This document shows, piece after piece, positions 57,238 to 64,000 of a DNA stretch of 64,000 nucleotides. The position numbers and the translations under genes are program-made. The stretch is from DAHUXN01 sp963729815 (GTDB lineage: Bacteria > Acidobacteriota > Terriglobia > Acidiferrales > UBA7541), in contig CAVSPU010000002.1 in the NCBI GenBank assembly GCA_963729815.1, positions 496,001 through 560,000 on the forward strand, written 5' to 3'. Numbering within the stretch: the first letter of the stretch is position 1; the number at the start of each line of letters is the position of its first letter. The notes under the pieces were generated by a model. That model saw only the letters and a program-made list of their open reading frames with translations. It did not search any database and was not told the DNA's origin.

Positions 57238-57993
57238 TTACCCGCCGCCAAGAGGTGGCAAAATCGCTGCCGAACCGAACAAGAAAATCGTGCCGACAAC
57301 GAGACTGTAAGTTGCTGTGAGCGCCGTTGCGGCTTGCATCAATCGTTTTCGCGTTGCACTAACGCTGAAAACTCCCACAGCCGACGCCGTCATCAGTGTG
57401 TTCATCAGCACCAGTCCGGCCAGGAACATTCCCAGTCCGAGGAATCCGCGCCCGAGACCGCCGAGGTTCGCGGCCAGCAAGAAAATCAGCAGTTGACTTG
57501 GGGTTTCGGCGCCCAGCCCGTGAATCACTCCGATTAGAAATACGGACTTTCTCGTGTAGCTCCAGTTGACCGCCGCGGGCTTCTCCCCCGCGTCGCCGTG
57601 GAGCATTCGTTGGATTCTCCACCTCAGACAGCGAAACGCGTGAACCAAAATCACAATTCGCGATTTCGGTGCGGTCTTTGCTCCACTGCGAAACATCGTT
57701 CCGAGGACGTAGATTCCTAGCACCACGAGTGTCAGGCCCACCGCGCGCTCCGCCCAGTTGTCGATCGCCGGCGGTAAGGAGGTCTGATAGAAAATAACGA
57801 TGCTGCCTAGCGCTGCAACCGTCGCGGCATGCCCAAGCACATAAAGCAGGCCCATGCGCATCGCTCGCCTGCGGTCTGGTTCCACATTCGTAATGTCTGA
57901 AATTGCCGCGATATGGTCGTAATCGAAACCGTGGCGGAAGCCGAGGACCGCAGCCGTGAGCAACGCGAGTTCGAGAGTCTTCGGCGTGGCCAT
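57238..57993 (-). CDS. NiCoT/NicO-like metal transporter family protein
   Basis: The membrane protein has about six hydrophobic segments. Its first helix pair contains LGFRHGFDYDHIAAISD, which corresponds to the RHAFDADHIAAI motif that binds Ni2+ or Co2+ in NiCoT permeases, with the H-x4-DH pattern conserved. A second family-like segment is FLIGVIHGLGAETPSQLL. A cytoplasmic basic loop lies in the middle. I start at ATG 57993; the frame extends to 58068 with unlikely sequence. Function as a nickel or cobalt transporter or a urease-accessory-like protein is plausible but unproven, and no metalloenzyme genes are adjacent. It separates ispA from tlyA. Confidence 0.8.
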   Translation of the reverse strand: MATPKTLELALLTAAVLGFRHGFDYDHIAAISDITNVEPDRRRAMRMGLLYVLGHAATVAALGSIVIFYQTSLPPAIDNWAERAVGLTLVVLGIYVLGTMFRSGAKTAPKSRIVILVHAFRCLRWRIQRMLHGDAGEKPAAVNWSYTRKSVFLIGVIHGLGAETPSQLLIFLLAANLGGLGRGFLGLGMFLAGLVLMNTLMTASAVGVFSVSATRKRLMQAATALTATYSLVVGTIFLFGSAAILPPLGGG

Positions 57994-58086
57994 GCGCAGC
58001 ACGATAGCAGAACACTTACAGGCGGCAAAGCCGATTACTCGGCAAATGAATTTGTTGAATGGAAACAAGATTGAAGTGAGCCGCAG

Positions 58087-58968
58087 CTACGCGCGCCGGG
58101 CAACCAGATATTCCGCGATCCCGCGCAGCCGGCGCCCGCGCTCCCCATAGCACGCGAGCTCTCGTTCGGCCCTCGCTGCAAGCTCCTGGGCAAATGCGCG
58201 CGACTTCTCGATTCCAAATAGAGCTGGATACGTCGCTTTTTTCTGCGCCTGATCCTTGCCGGCGGTCTTGCCCAGCGCCGCGGAAGATTCCTCGACATCC
58301 AGAATGTCGTCGACGACCTGAAACTCCCAGCCAAGCGCCTCGCCAAACCGTCGCAGCCGCTCGACGTCCTCGTCGTGCGCCCCGCCCGCCAGCGCGCCCG
58401 CCACAATTGCGGCCCGAATCAGTGCCGCTGTCTTTGACCGGTGAATGTACTCTAGTCCCGTTGCGTCAATCGGTTTTCCTTCGGCCTCCACGTCCGCGAC
58501 CTGTCCTCCTACCATTCCGTTCACCGTTCCTGCCGCCGCGGCGATTTCCGCGATGATTCGCACCCTGCGCGTCGCGTCCACATCCGCGTTCGACAGCGTT
58601 TCGAACGCGAGTGTGAGCAGGCCGTCGCCCGCCAGAATCGCCATCGCCACGCCGAATTTCTTATGGCATGTCGGTTTGCCGCGCCGCAGATCGTCGTTGT
58701 CGAGCGGCGGCAGATCGTCGTGAATCAGCGAATAGGTGTGAATGAACTCCAGCGCGCATCCGCACGTCGCTGCCGCGTCTAAGTCATCCGTAAATAATCG
58801 CGCCGCCTCGGAGCACAAAATCGGTCGGATGCGTTTCCCGCCGGCAAACACGCTGTAGCGCATCGCCTGGTGAATCGTCACCGGCGTCGTCGTCTCCGGG
58901 GGCAACAGGCCTTCTAGTGCTTTTTCGATGATGGCTTGATCTTCGGCGAAAAACGCAGGTTGTGTCAT
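58087..58968 (-). CDS. ispA: Polyprenyl diphosphate synthase (farnesyl diphosphate synthase type)
   Basis: The enzyme condenses isopentenyl diphosphate with allylic diphosphates. The first aspartate-rich motif is HDDLPPLDND (83-92) and the second is VVDDILDVEE (about 217-226), with GGKRIRP near 43-49. The insertion of two residues in the first motif (DDxxxxD) is the bacterial FPP/GGPP type. It lies in the order xseB-ispA seen in many bacteria, 41 bases after xseB, and no dxs follows. Confidence 0.93.
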   Translation of the reverse strand: MTQPAFFAEDQAIIEKALEGLLPPETTTPVTIHQAMRYSVFAGGKRIRPILCSEAARLFTDDLDAAATCGCALEFIHTYSLIHDDLPPLDNDDLRRGKPTCHKKFGVAMAILAGDGLLTLAFETLSNADVDATRRVRIIAEIAAAAGTVNGMVGGQVADVEAEGKPIDATGLEYIHRSKTAALIRAAIVAGALAGGAHDEDVERLRRFGEALGWEFQVVDDILDVEESSAALGKTAGKDQAQKKATYPALFGIEKSRAFAQELAARAERELACYGERGRRLRGIAEYLVARRA

Positions 58969-59009
58969 GGATCGCAGAAAAAATGTAAAAGCGCGGCCCG
59001 GCCGGTAAT

Positions 59010-59291
59010 TCAGCGCGTCGCTTGGGAGTCCTCGTCGCCGCTTTCGAATGGCTCAGCCTGCATCTTCCCGTCGGCTTTCTTCAGCAGAATTTCAACCCGG
59101 CCTTCCGCTTCCTCGAGCTGTTTTTGGCAATCGCGCGAAAGTTTAACGCCTTCCTCGAAAAGCCGCATAGCCTCATCGAGGGACAAGTCCGTGCTCTCCA
59201 GGCGCTTCACGACTTCTTCCAGCCGCATCAGCGATTTTTCAAACTCACCCTTCTTCGGTGGTTCGGCCGGCTTATTCGGTGTGGGACTCAT
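59010..59291 (-). CDS. xseB: Exodeoxyribonuclease VII small subunit
   Basis: The short acidic helical protein contains the family signature FEKSLMRLEEVVKRLESTDLSLDEAMRLFEEGVKLSR in its middle, which forms a helical hairpin that binds the large subunit. The start is ATG 59291 (MSPTPN); the frame begins three codons earlier. xseA is not in the window, so the large subunit lies elsewhere. It heads the xseB-ispA-NiCoT-tlyA-nadK minus-strand run. Confidence 0.92.
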   Translation of the reverse strand: MSPTPNKPAEPPKKGEFEKSLMRLEEVVKRLESTDLSLDEAMRLFEEGVKLSRDCQKQLEEAEGRVEILLKKADGKMQAEPFESGDEDSQATR

Positions 59292-59535
59292 CGCACCCAA
59301 TTCTTGCGCTCGGATTCTTGATTCTTCGCTCCATCAATCAAGTTCGCGTCTCGCGCGAAGCAGCATTCTATCCCACGACGCCAAACCCCAACAATGCTTT
59401 CTGTGCGAAAGCACGCCTTTGCGCTTCCCGCAAATCCATCGTTGAATCCACGCCGCCAGCCGGGCATCTTGTTACAATCAAGCAAGGCATGGTGGCATTT
59501 CTCCAAGCTGGCCATAGGCCAACGGGTGCGAAGCA

Positions 59536-61008
59536 ATGATCGCCGTGCGTTTATTCGGTATCCTGGCGCTGATCGCCATCAACGCGTTCTTCGCGGCGGT
59601 CGAGTTTTCTTTGGTCGCGGTTCGCCACTCGCGCATTCGCCAGCTCGTCGAGCTGGGCGATATGCGCGCGCGCGTCGTCGAATCGCTGATCACTGACCTC
59701 GGTACAGTCGTTTCCGGCGTTCAGGTCGGCATCACGCTGACAAGTCTCGCCCTCGGCTATCTCGGGGAACTCACTCTCGCTAATTTCCTCAGTCCCCTCG
59801 TTCACGGCGTCCCCGGTCGTTACGCCATTCCGGTCGAACACGCGGTCGCCCTTCTCTTTGCCTTTATTCTCTTGACCGTATTGCAAGTCGTCTTGGGCGA
59901 GCTCGTCCCCAAAAGCCTCAGCCTCGCGCATGCCGAGCGCGTCGCGCTCCTCGTCGCCCGGCCCTTTCGTTGGTTCTTGCGAACGTTTCGCTGGGCCATT
60001 TTCTTGCTCAATGGCATCGCTGGCCGTTTCGTCCGCGCCCTCGGCGTGAAAATGCCGCAAACGCACGCCGCCGTGCGCTCTGCGGAAGAGTTGCGGATTC
60101 TCGTCGAGCAAGCCGGCGAGCGCGGCGTTCTTGAGCCGGTCGAGGAGCGCTTCATTCAGCGCGCCATGAGCCTCGGCAACGTGCAGGTGCGCGAAATCAT
60201 GGTGCCGCGTCCGGACATTCACGCTTTGCCCGCCGATGCCTCGCTCGAGGACGCCATGAAGATGTTCGCCATCACGCAGCGCTCGCGCATCCCCGTTTAC
60301 GAAGGCACGCTCGATCACGTCATCGGGTTCGTCCATGTCAAGGACCTGTTTTGGGTCTTGCTCGACCGCGCTCGCCGCGCCGAAGAAGGTCAGCCGCCTC
60401 CTGAATTTCATCTTCGTCACGCCGTGCGCAGCGTTCTCATCGTCCCCGAGACGAAGCTGGCCATCGAACTACTCCTCGAATTCCGTTCGCATCGCACCGG
60501 TCTTGCCATGGCCGTCGACGAATTCGGCTCGATTCTCGGCCTCGTCACGCTTGAAGACATCCTCGAGCAAATGGTCGGCGAAATTCATGACGAATTCGAC
60601 GTTGTCGAGCATCCGCTTACTCTCCCCGACGGCTCGATGATTTTCGACGCATCGCTGAAGATCCGCGACCTCCAGGATCAGTTCCGTATCGAATTGCCCG
60701 ACGATCCTTCCTATGAAACGCTCGCTGGCTTTGTCCTCACGCATCTCGGCTTTCTTCCGCGCGGAGGAGAAGGCTTTGAAGACCACGGCTATCGCTTCAC
60801 GATCATGGAAATGGAAGGCCGCCGCATCGCTCGCGTAAAGATCAAGCACTTGGATGATTTCGACGCTGTGCCATCCCAGGAAAGGCCAGCACAGGAAAAA
60901 ATCGCAGTCGAAAAAAGAAATCCCATGTCCGCGTCTTCTGCTGCGCGAGATACAGCGAAAAACCCATCTTCCGCCAGATCGCGGCGCGACAGACCAGCGA
61001 ACCAATAA
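59536..61008 (+). CDS. CNNM/CorC (HlyC) family membrane protein with CBS pair
   Basis: A DUF21 membrane domain (about 1-190, with NAFFAAVEFSLVAVRHSRIRQL) is followed by two CBS domains (about 205-345, containing REIMVPRPDIHALP and DEFGSILGLVTLEDILEQMVGEIHDEFD) and a CorC/HlyC C-terminal domain (about 360-445). Proteins of this family are implicated in Mg2+/Co2+ efflux or membrane magnesium homeostasis; the old hemolysin name is not informative. The last ~45 residues are a charged, low-complexity tail. The next gene, a Dpp-type permease, begins four bases after the stop. Confidence 0.9.
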   Translation: MIAVRLFGILALIAINAFFAAVEFSLVAVRHSRIRQLVELGDMRARVVESLITDLGTVVSGVQVGITLTSLALGYLGELTLANFLSPLVHGVPGRYAIPVEHAVALLFAFILLTVLQVVLGELVPKSLSLAHAERVALLVARPFRWFLRTFRWAIFLLNGIAGRFVRALGVKMPQTHAAVRSAEELRILVEQAGERGVLEPVEERFIQRAMSLGNVQVREIMVPRPDIHALPADASLEDAMKMFAITQRSRIPVYEGTLDHVIGFVHVKDLFWVLLDRARRAEEGQPPPEFHLRHAVRSVLIVPETKLAIELLLEFRSHRTGLAMAVDEFGSILGLVTLEDILEQMVGEIHDEFDVVEHPLTLPDGSMIFDASLKIRDLQDQFRIELPDDPSYETLAGFVLTHLGFLPRGGEGFEDHGYRFTIMEMEGRRIARVKIKHLDDFDAVPSQERPAQEKIAVEKRNPMSASSAARDTAKNPSSARSRRDRPANQ

Positions 61009-61012
61009 ACCA

Positions 61013-61933
61013 ATGACCCGTTACATTTCACTTCGTCTCGCCTATTCGCTTCCGGCGCTGTGGCTGATTCTCACCATGGTTTTTCTTCTCGCGCACATCG
61101 TCCCGGGCGATCCTGTGCAGCAAATGCTCGGCGAAGGCGCCACCGCTTCCGACTTGCTTCAATTGCGCCACGCGCTCGGTCTCGACCAGCCTTTGCCCGA
61201 GCAATATGGGCATTATCTTTCCGGCGTGGTCCGCGGCAATCTCGGCGAATCGTTTCGCTTTCAGCAGCCGGTTCTCCGCGTCGTCCTCGAACACTACCCG
61301 GCGACGCTCGAACTCGCCCTCGCCGCCCTCATCGTTTGCTGCGCCATTGGAATTCCTGCTGGAATCATTTCCGCGCAGCGTCGCGCGACGCCCACCGATC
61401 ACGCTATCGGCTTTTTCACTTTGCTTGGCCTCTCGATTCCCAATTTCGCGCTTGGCCCGCTGCTGATTCTGATTTTCTCCGTGTGGATCGGCTGGCTGCC
61501 CGTCAGTGGACGCGGCGGACCCTCCCATCTCATCCTGCCCGCCGTCACACTCGGCGCTGCGCTCGCTGCGATTCTCACGCGCATGGTGCGCACTTCCGTT
61601 CTCGAACAGCTCGGCAGCGACTACGTTCGCACCGCGCGCGCCAAGGGTCTCACGGAACGCGCCGTCCTCCTGCGTCACGCGTTTCGCAACGCCCTGATCC
61701 CAATTCTGACGATTCTCGGCCTGCAATTTGGCACGCTTCTCGCTGGCACCATCGTCACGGAGACGATTTTTTCCTGGCCCGGCATCGGCCGCCTTGCCGT
61801 GCAGGCCATCGAAGCGCGCGACTATCCGTTGCTCCAGGGCTGCATCCTCGTCATCGCCGTTTCCTATGTTCTCGTCAATCTGCTCACCGATTTCGTCTAT
61901 GCGTTCGCCGATCCGCGGGTGCGCCTGCAATGA
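61013..61933 (+). CDS. ABC transporter permease, DppB/OppB type
   Basis: The 306-residue permease has six membrane helices and the BPD_transp_1 EAA loop, VRTARAKGLTERAVLLRHAFRNALIP. The N-terminal helix is followed by the typical GDPVQQMLGEGATASDLLQLR. The frame is open to 60854, but ATG 61013 begins the conserved TRYISLRLAYSLPALWLI and lies just behind the CorC stop. It imports peptides, nickel or similar solutes with a partner permease, two ATPases and a binding protein. Only the partner permease is in the window. Its stop overlaps the next start (ATGA). Confidence 0.92.
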   Translation: MTRYISLRLAYSLPALWLILTMVFLLAHIVPGDPVQQMLGEGATASDLLQLRHALGLDQPLPEQYGHYLSGVVRGNLGESFRFQQPVLRVVLEHYPATLELALAALIVCCAIGIPAGIISAQRRATPTDHAIGFFTLLGLSIPNFALGPLLILIFSVWIGWLPVSGRGGPSHLILPAVTLGAALAAILTRMVRTSVLEQLGSDYVRTARAKGLTERAVLLRHAFRNALIPILTILGLQFGTLLAGTIVTETIFSWPGIGRLAVQAIEARDYPLLQGCILVIAVSYVLVNLLTDFVYAFADPRVRLQ

Positions 61934-62790
61934 AAGCCCTGCGCGAATTTCTCCGCCACAGCCTGCCCGGTTCGGTCGGATTCGCTCTCTGCGTGATTCT
62001 CATCGTGCTCGCGCTGGGCGCGCCCTGGCTCGCGCCCTATAATCCCAACGCACAGAATCTCCCCGCGCGCCTCGATCCGCCCAGCGCCGCGCATTGGATG
62101 GGCACGGATGAGCTGGGCCGCGACGTTCTTTCCCGCGTCATTTACGGCGCGCGCGTTTCCATGTCTGTCAGTGTGTCCGTTGTTTTCGGTGCCGGGATTA
62201 TCGGTCTGATTCTCGGCTCGCTCGCGGGCTACTTCGGCGGCTGGTTCGACCTTTTCGTGAACGTCATTCTCATCAACGCGTTTCTTTCGTTCCCGGGGAT
62301 CTTACTCGCCATCGCCTTCGCCGCGTTTCTGGGTCCCGGCCTCGGCAACGTCATCATCGCGCTCACGATCACGGGCTGGGCCGGTTACGCGCGCCTCGCG
62401 CGGGGCCAAGTCCTACAAGCGAAGGAAATGGACTACGTCGCCGCTTCGCGCTCCCTCGGCGCATCGCATTTTCGCATTCTCTATCGCCACTTGTTGCCGA
62501 ACATCATTCAGCCCGTCCTCGTTCAGGCCACCATCGCTCTTGCCGGTGCGATCCTCGCTGAATCCACGCTCAGCTTTCTCGGCCTCGGCGTTCTCGCGCC
62601 CATGTCGAGCTGGGGCGCCATGCTCAATGACGCCCGCGCCCATCTCTTCGACGCTCCGCACATGGTCATTTTCCCGGCTCTCGCCGTCATGGCCGCTGTC
62701 CTCGCGTTCAATTTGTTGGGAGATGCCTTGCGCGACTGGATGGACCCGCGCACGCGCGCGTACTTGATTGTTACTGACCTTGCGCGCTGA
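61930..62790 (+). CDS. ABC transporter permease, DppC/OppC type
   Basis: The second permease starts at ATG 61930 within the DppB-type stop. It has the OppC N-terminal domain (APWLAPYNPN, HWMGTDELGRDVLSR) and the EAA loop YVAASRSLGASHFRILYRHLLPNIIQP. A much longer frame beginning at 61060 in the same phase is a shadow of the upstream gene. No ATPase or substrate-binding protein follows; the next gene is on the opposite strand. The complex must be completed by distant genes. Confidence 0.92.
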   Translation: MKALREFLRHSLPGSVGFALCVILIVLALGAPWLAPYNPNAQNLPARLDPPSAAHWMGTDELGRDVLSRVIYGARVSMSVSVSVVFGAGIIGLILGSLAGYFGGWFDLFVNVILINAFLSFPGILLAIAFAAFLGPGLGNVIIALTITGWAGYARLARGQVLQAKEMDYVAASRSLGASHFRILYRHLLPNIIQPVLVQATIALAGAILAESTLSFLGLGVLAPMSSWGAMLNDARAHLFDAPHMVIFPALAVMAAVLAFNLLGDALRDWMDPRTRAYLIVTDLAR

Positions 62791-62804
62791 TTGCTGTGAC
62801 GAAA

Positions 62805-62823
62805 TGGCAGCTTCGTTCTGCCA
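62805..62823. terminator. Weak hairpin between convergent genes
   Basis: TGGCAG (62805-62810) and CTGCCA (62818-62823) form a 6-bp stem with a 7-base loop between the permease stop and the SAM hydrolase stop. There is no T-run, so its role as a terminator is uncertain. Confidence 0.3.
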
Positions 62824-62853
62824 AGAGCAAATTAGATGGTTTACGGGGAAGGT

Positions 62854-63645
62854 TTACGCGAATTCCACGGTGACTTCCGCGCCGCGATTTGCGCCCACGG
62901 CTTTCGCCGCGTTCCCGCGATTCACGGCCACCTCGAAAAATCCGCTCGACCCGAGAATCAATACAGGCTCATTCGCTCCGCCGCTTCCAAAGGTCTGCGC
63001 GAACTTCGAAATCTCCGCGTTTCCGACACGCATCTTGAACTTCGTTCCCGCGATCACTTGCGGCATGTCCTCCGCTGCGAGGTTCGTCAGTAAGTTCCCG
63101 AAATTGTCTGCCCGCAGCACCACGCCCTTCACGCCATTGCCCGCCGGCTTTGGCTTCGGCAGCGTGAAGCGAACAAAGTCCGTCACTTCTTCGCCAAACG
63201 ATTGAGTCTGCCAATTCTTCGACAGCCACGCCGCCACGGGCGAAAAAACGTCGCGCCCGTGAAATGTCGTGCTCATCGGCTGCAGGAAGTAGTGCTCCGA
63301 TGTGACGTGCCGCACCGTCAGCGACTCCTCGCGCGCGTAAATCATCGACAGCACGCCATTATCGGGCGCGACGAAATACTGCGTTCCCGCGCTCACCAGC
63401 AGCGGCCGGCGGTCCGTCCCCACGCCTGGATCAACCACTACTACGTGCACGGTTTTCGGCGGGAAGTATTTGTACGCCTGGCCAATCGCCAGCGCCCCAT
63501 CCAGCAAATCGTAAGGCAACACGCTGTGCGTGATGTCCACGATTTCCACGTCGGGATTGATGTTCAAAATGACGCCCTTCATCGTTCCGACCAGATGATC
63601 GGCCGATCCAAAATCCGTTGTCAGCGTAATAACGGTGCGCGTCAA
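62854..63645 (-). CDS. SAM hydrolase (S-adenosyl-L-methionine hydroxide adenosyltransferase, DUF62)
   Basis: These enzymes split SAM to adenosine and methionine using hydroxide; fluorinase and chlorinase are relatives. I start at TTG 63645, which has AGGAGAAG at the right distance, rather than at 63702. The aspartate of TTDFG is D11, and the catalytic triad is D72 and R79 in VDPGVGTDRR plus H129 in FHGRDVFSP, the spacing expected for the hydrolase type. The halide-binding insertion of fluorinases is not apparent. The end of the frame, ending EVTVEFA, is complete. The gene is convergent with the permease pair. Confidence 0.9.
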   Translation of the reverse strand: MTRTVITLTTDFGSADHLVGTMKGVILNINPDVEIVDITHSVLPYDLLDGALAIGQAYKYFPPKTVHVVVVDPGVGTDRRPLLVSAGTQYFVAPDNGVLSMIYAREESLTVRHVTSEHYFLQPMSTTFHGRDVFSPVAAWLSKNWQTQSFGEEVTDFVRFTLPKPKPAGNGVKGVVLRADNFGNLLTNLAAEDMPQVIAGTKFKMRVGNAEISKFAQTFGSGGANEPVLILGSSGFFEVAVNRGNAAKAVGANRGAEVTVEFA

Positions 63646-63864
63646 ATGCTTCTCCTGACCGCCGCATGAATTGCCATACGCGGTCCATTTGCACGGGAAC
63701 AACCAAAGATTGCCTTATGAGTCTGTCAGAGACGCGGACTCATGGCAATGCGCCTCCGTGCGAGCGTTTCCTCCCCAGAAATCGCCTGTGCACACTATCG
63801 GTTCTTCGATTGTTGTCTGTTGCCGTCCAGAAGTCCTGCTGAACTGCTCGCGCACACCGGCGAC

Positions 63865-64000
63865 CTACATAATTCCGGGAATTTCAGCCAGTCGCGCGCG
63901 GTTCATCGTGCTCTTATCTGCCTTCTTGTCTTCCTTCGAATTTCCCCACGTCCAATAGAGTCCAAGATATGCATACGTCTCTGGCTGCCCCGCCACTTCG
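63865..64000 (-). CDS. 3' end of an unidentified gene, truncated by the window edge
   Basis: On the minus strand a frame is open from the right edge to a stop at 63865-63867 and reads EVAGQPETYAYLGLYWTWG, then KEDKKADKSTMNRARLAE, then IPGIM. The amino-acid use looks like a real protein end, and it sits upstream of the SAM hydrolase on the same strand. The 44 visible residues do not identify a family. A plus-strand frame over the same bases (63671-63958) looks like a shadow. Confidence 0.4.
   Translation of the reverse strand, partial: EVAGQPETYAYLGLYWTWGNSKEDKKADKSTMNRARLAEIPGIM

Noticed and set aside
61060..61929. N-terminal extension of the DppC-type permease frame
   Set aside because: The extension runs through the DppB-type gene in another phase and is Arg/Pro/Ser-rich; the ATGA overlap at 61930 gives a normal permease start.

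Overview
The window looks like Acidobacteriota chromosomal DNA, probably Terriglobia-like. The reasons are a very long RHS/YD-repeat protein of the type common in soil Acidobacteriota, secreted amidohydrolase and Tat-exported cupin and PLP enzymes, a small membrane protein (25342-25749) of a kind I associate with this phylum, MdtABC-type RND genes, and G+C-rich codon use right of about 11.8 kb. The taxonomic call rests on recognition, not on a search. No rRNA, intact tRNA, CRISPR array or transposase was found.

Left end (1-11.4 kb): the edge of an integrated conjugative element. A type IV coupling protein (cut by the window edge) and a MobF/TrwC relaxase-helicase are followed by a probable three-gene exported cassette: a LolA-like secreted protein, a 1751-residue RHS protein with a variable C-terminal tail, and a membrane-anchored small protein. 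Downstream lie a decayed RHS fragment and the 3' end of a tRNA with encoded CCA (11338-11360). This fragment is a plausible attachment-site scar, and chromosomal genes resume after it.

11.8-24.7 kb: a TauE-type exporter sits with a probable cis-3-hydroxy-L-proline dehydratase. Next come a PH-domain membrane protein, a GT39-type glycosyltransferase, a CrtI-like FAD oxidoreductase and an RpiR regulator. A minus-strand operon then encodes a TonB-dependent receptor, YfiR and a CHASE8-HAMP-PAS hybrid histidine kinase. This resembles the YfiBNR signalling module with a kinase output instead of a cyclase. A broken LuxR-type response regulator lies divergently beside it.

25-38 kb: a membrane diguanylate cyclase with an unusual leader, a UlaG-like metallo-hydrolase, a secreted amidohydrolase and PPK2. 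A five-gene minus-strand CoA operon follows (cupin, DUF6986 CitE-like lyase, acyl-CoA dehydrogenase, family III CoA-transferase, MaoC hydratase). It recalls itaconate/mesaconate-type dicarboxylate catabolism but uses an uncharacterised long lyase. A Tat-exported class V PLP enzyme and a Tat-exported bicupin oxalate decarboxylase converge on a shared hairpin terminator.

38-64 kb: mdtABC; an orphan Hpt coupled to a REC plus degenerate-GGDEF regulator; then mostly housekeeping genes: typA, hpt, deoC, a GAF-GAF-SpoIIE phosphatase, lysA, a secreted proline-iminopeptidase-like hydrolase, nadK, tlyA, a NiCoT-like transporter, ispA, xseB, a CorC/HlyC protein followed at once by two Dpp-type permeases, a SAM hydrolase, and the 3' end of an unidentified gene at the right edge. 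Phosphorelay and c-di-GMP signalling recur across the window.
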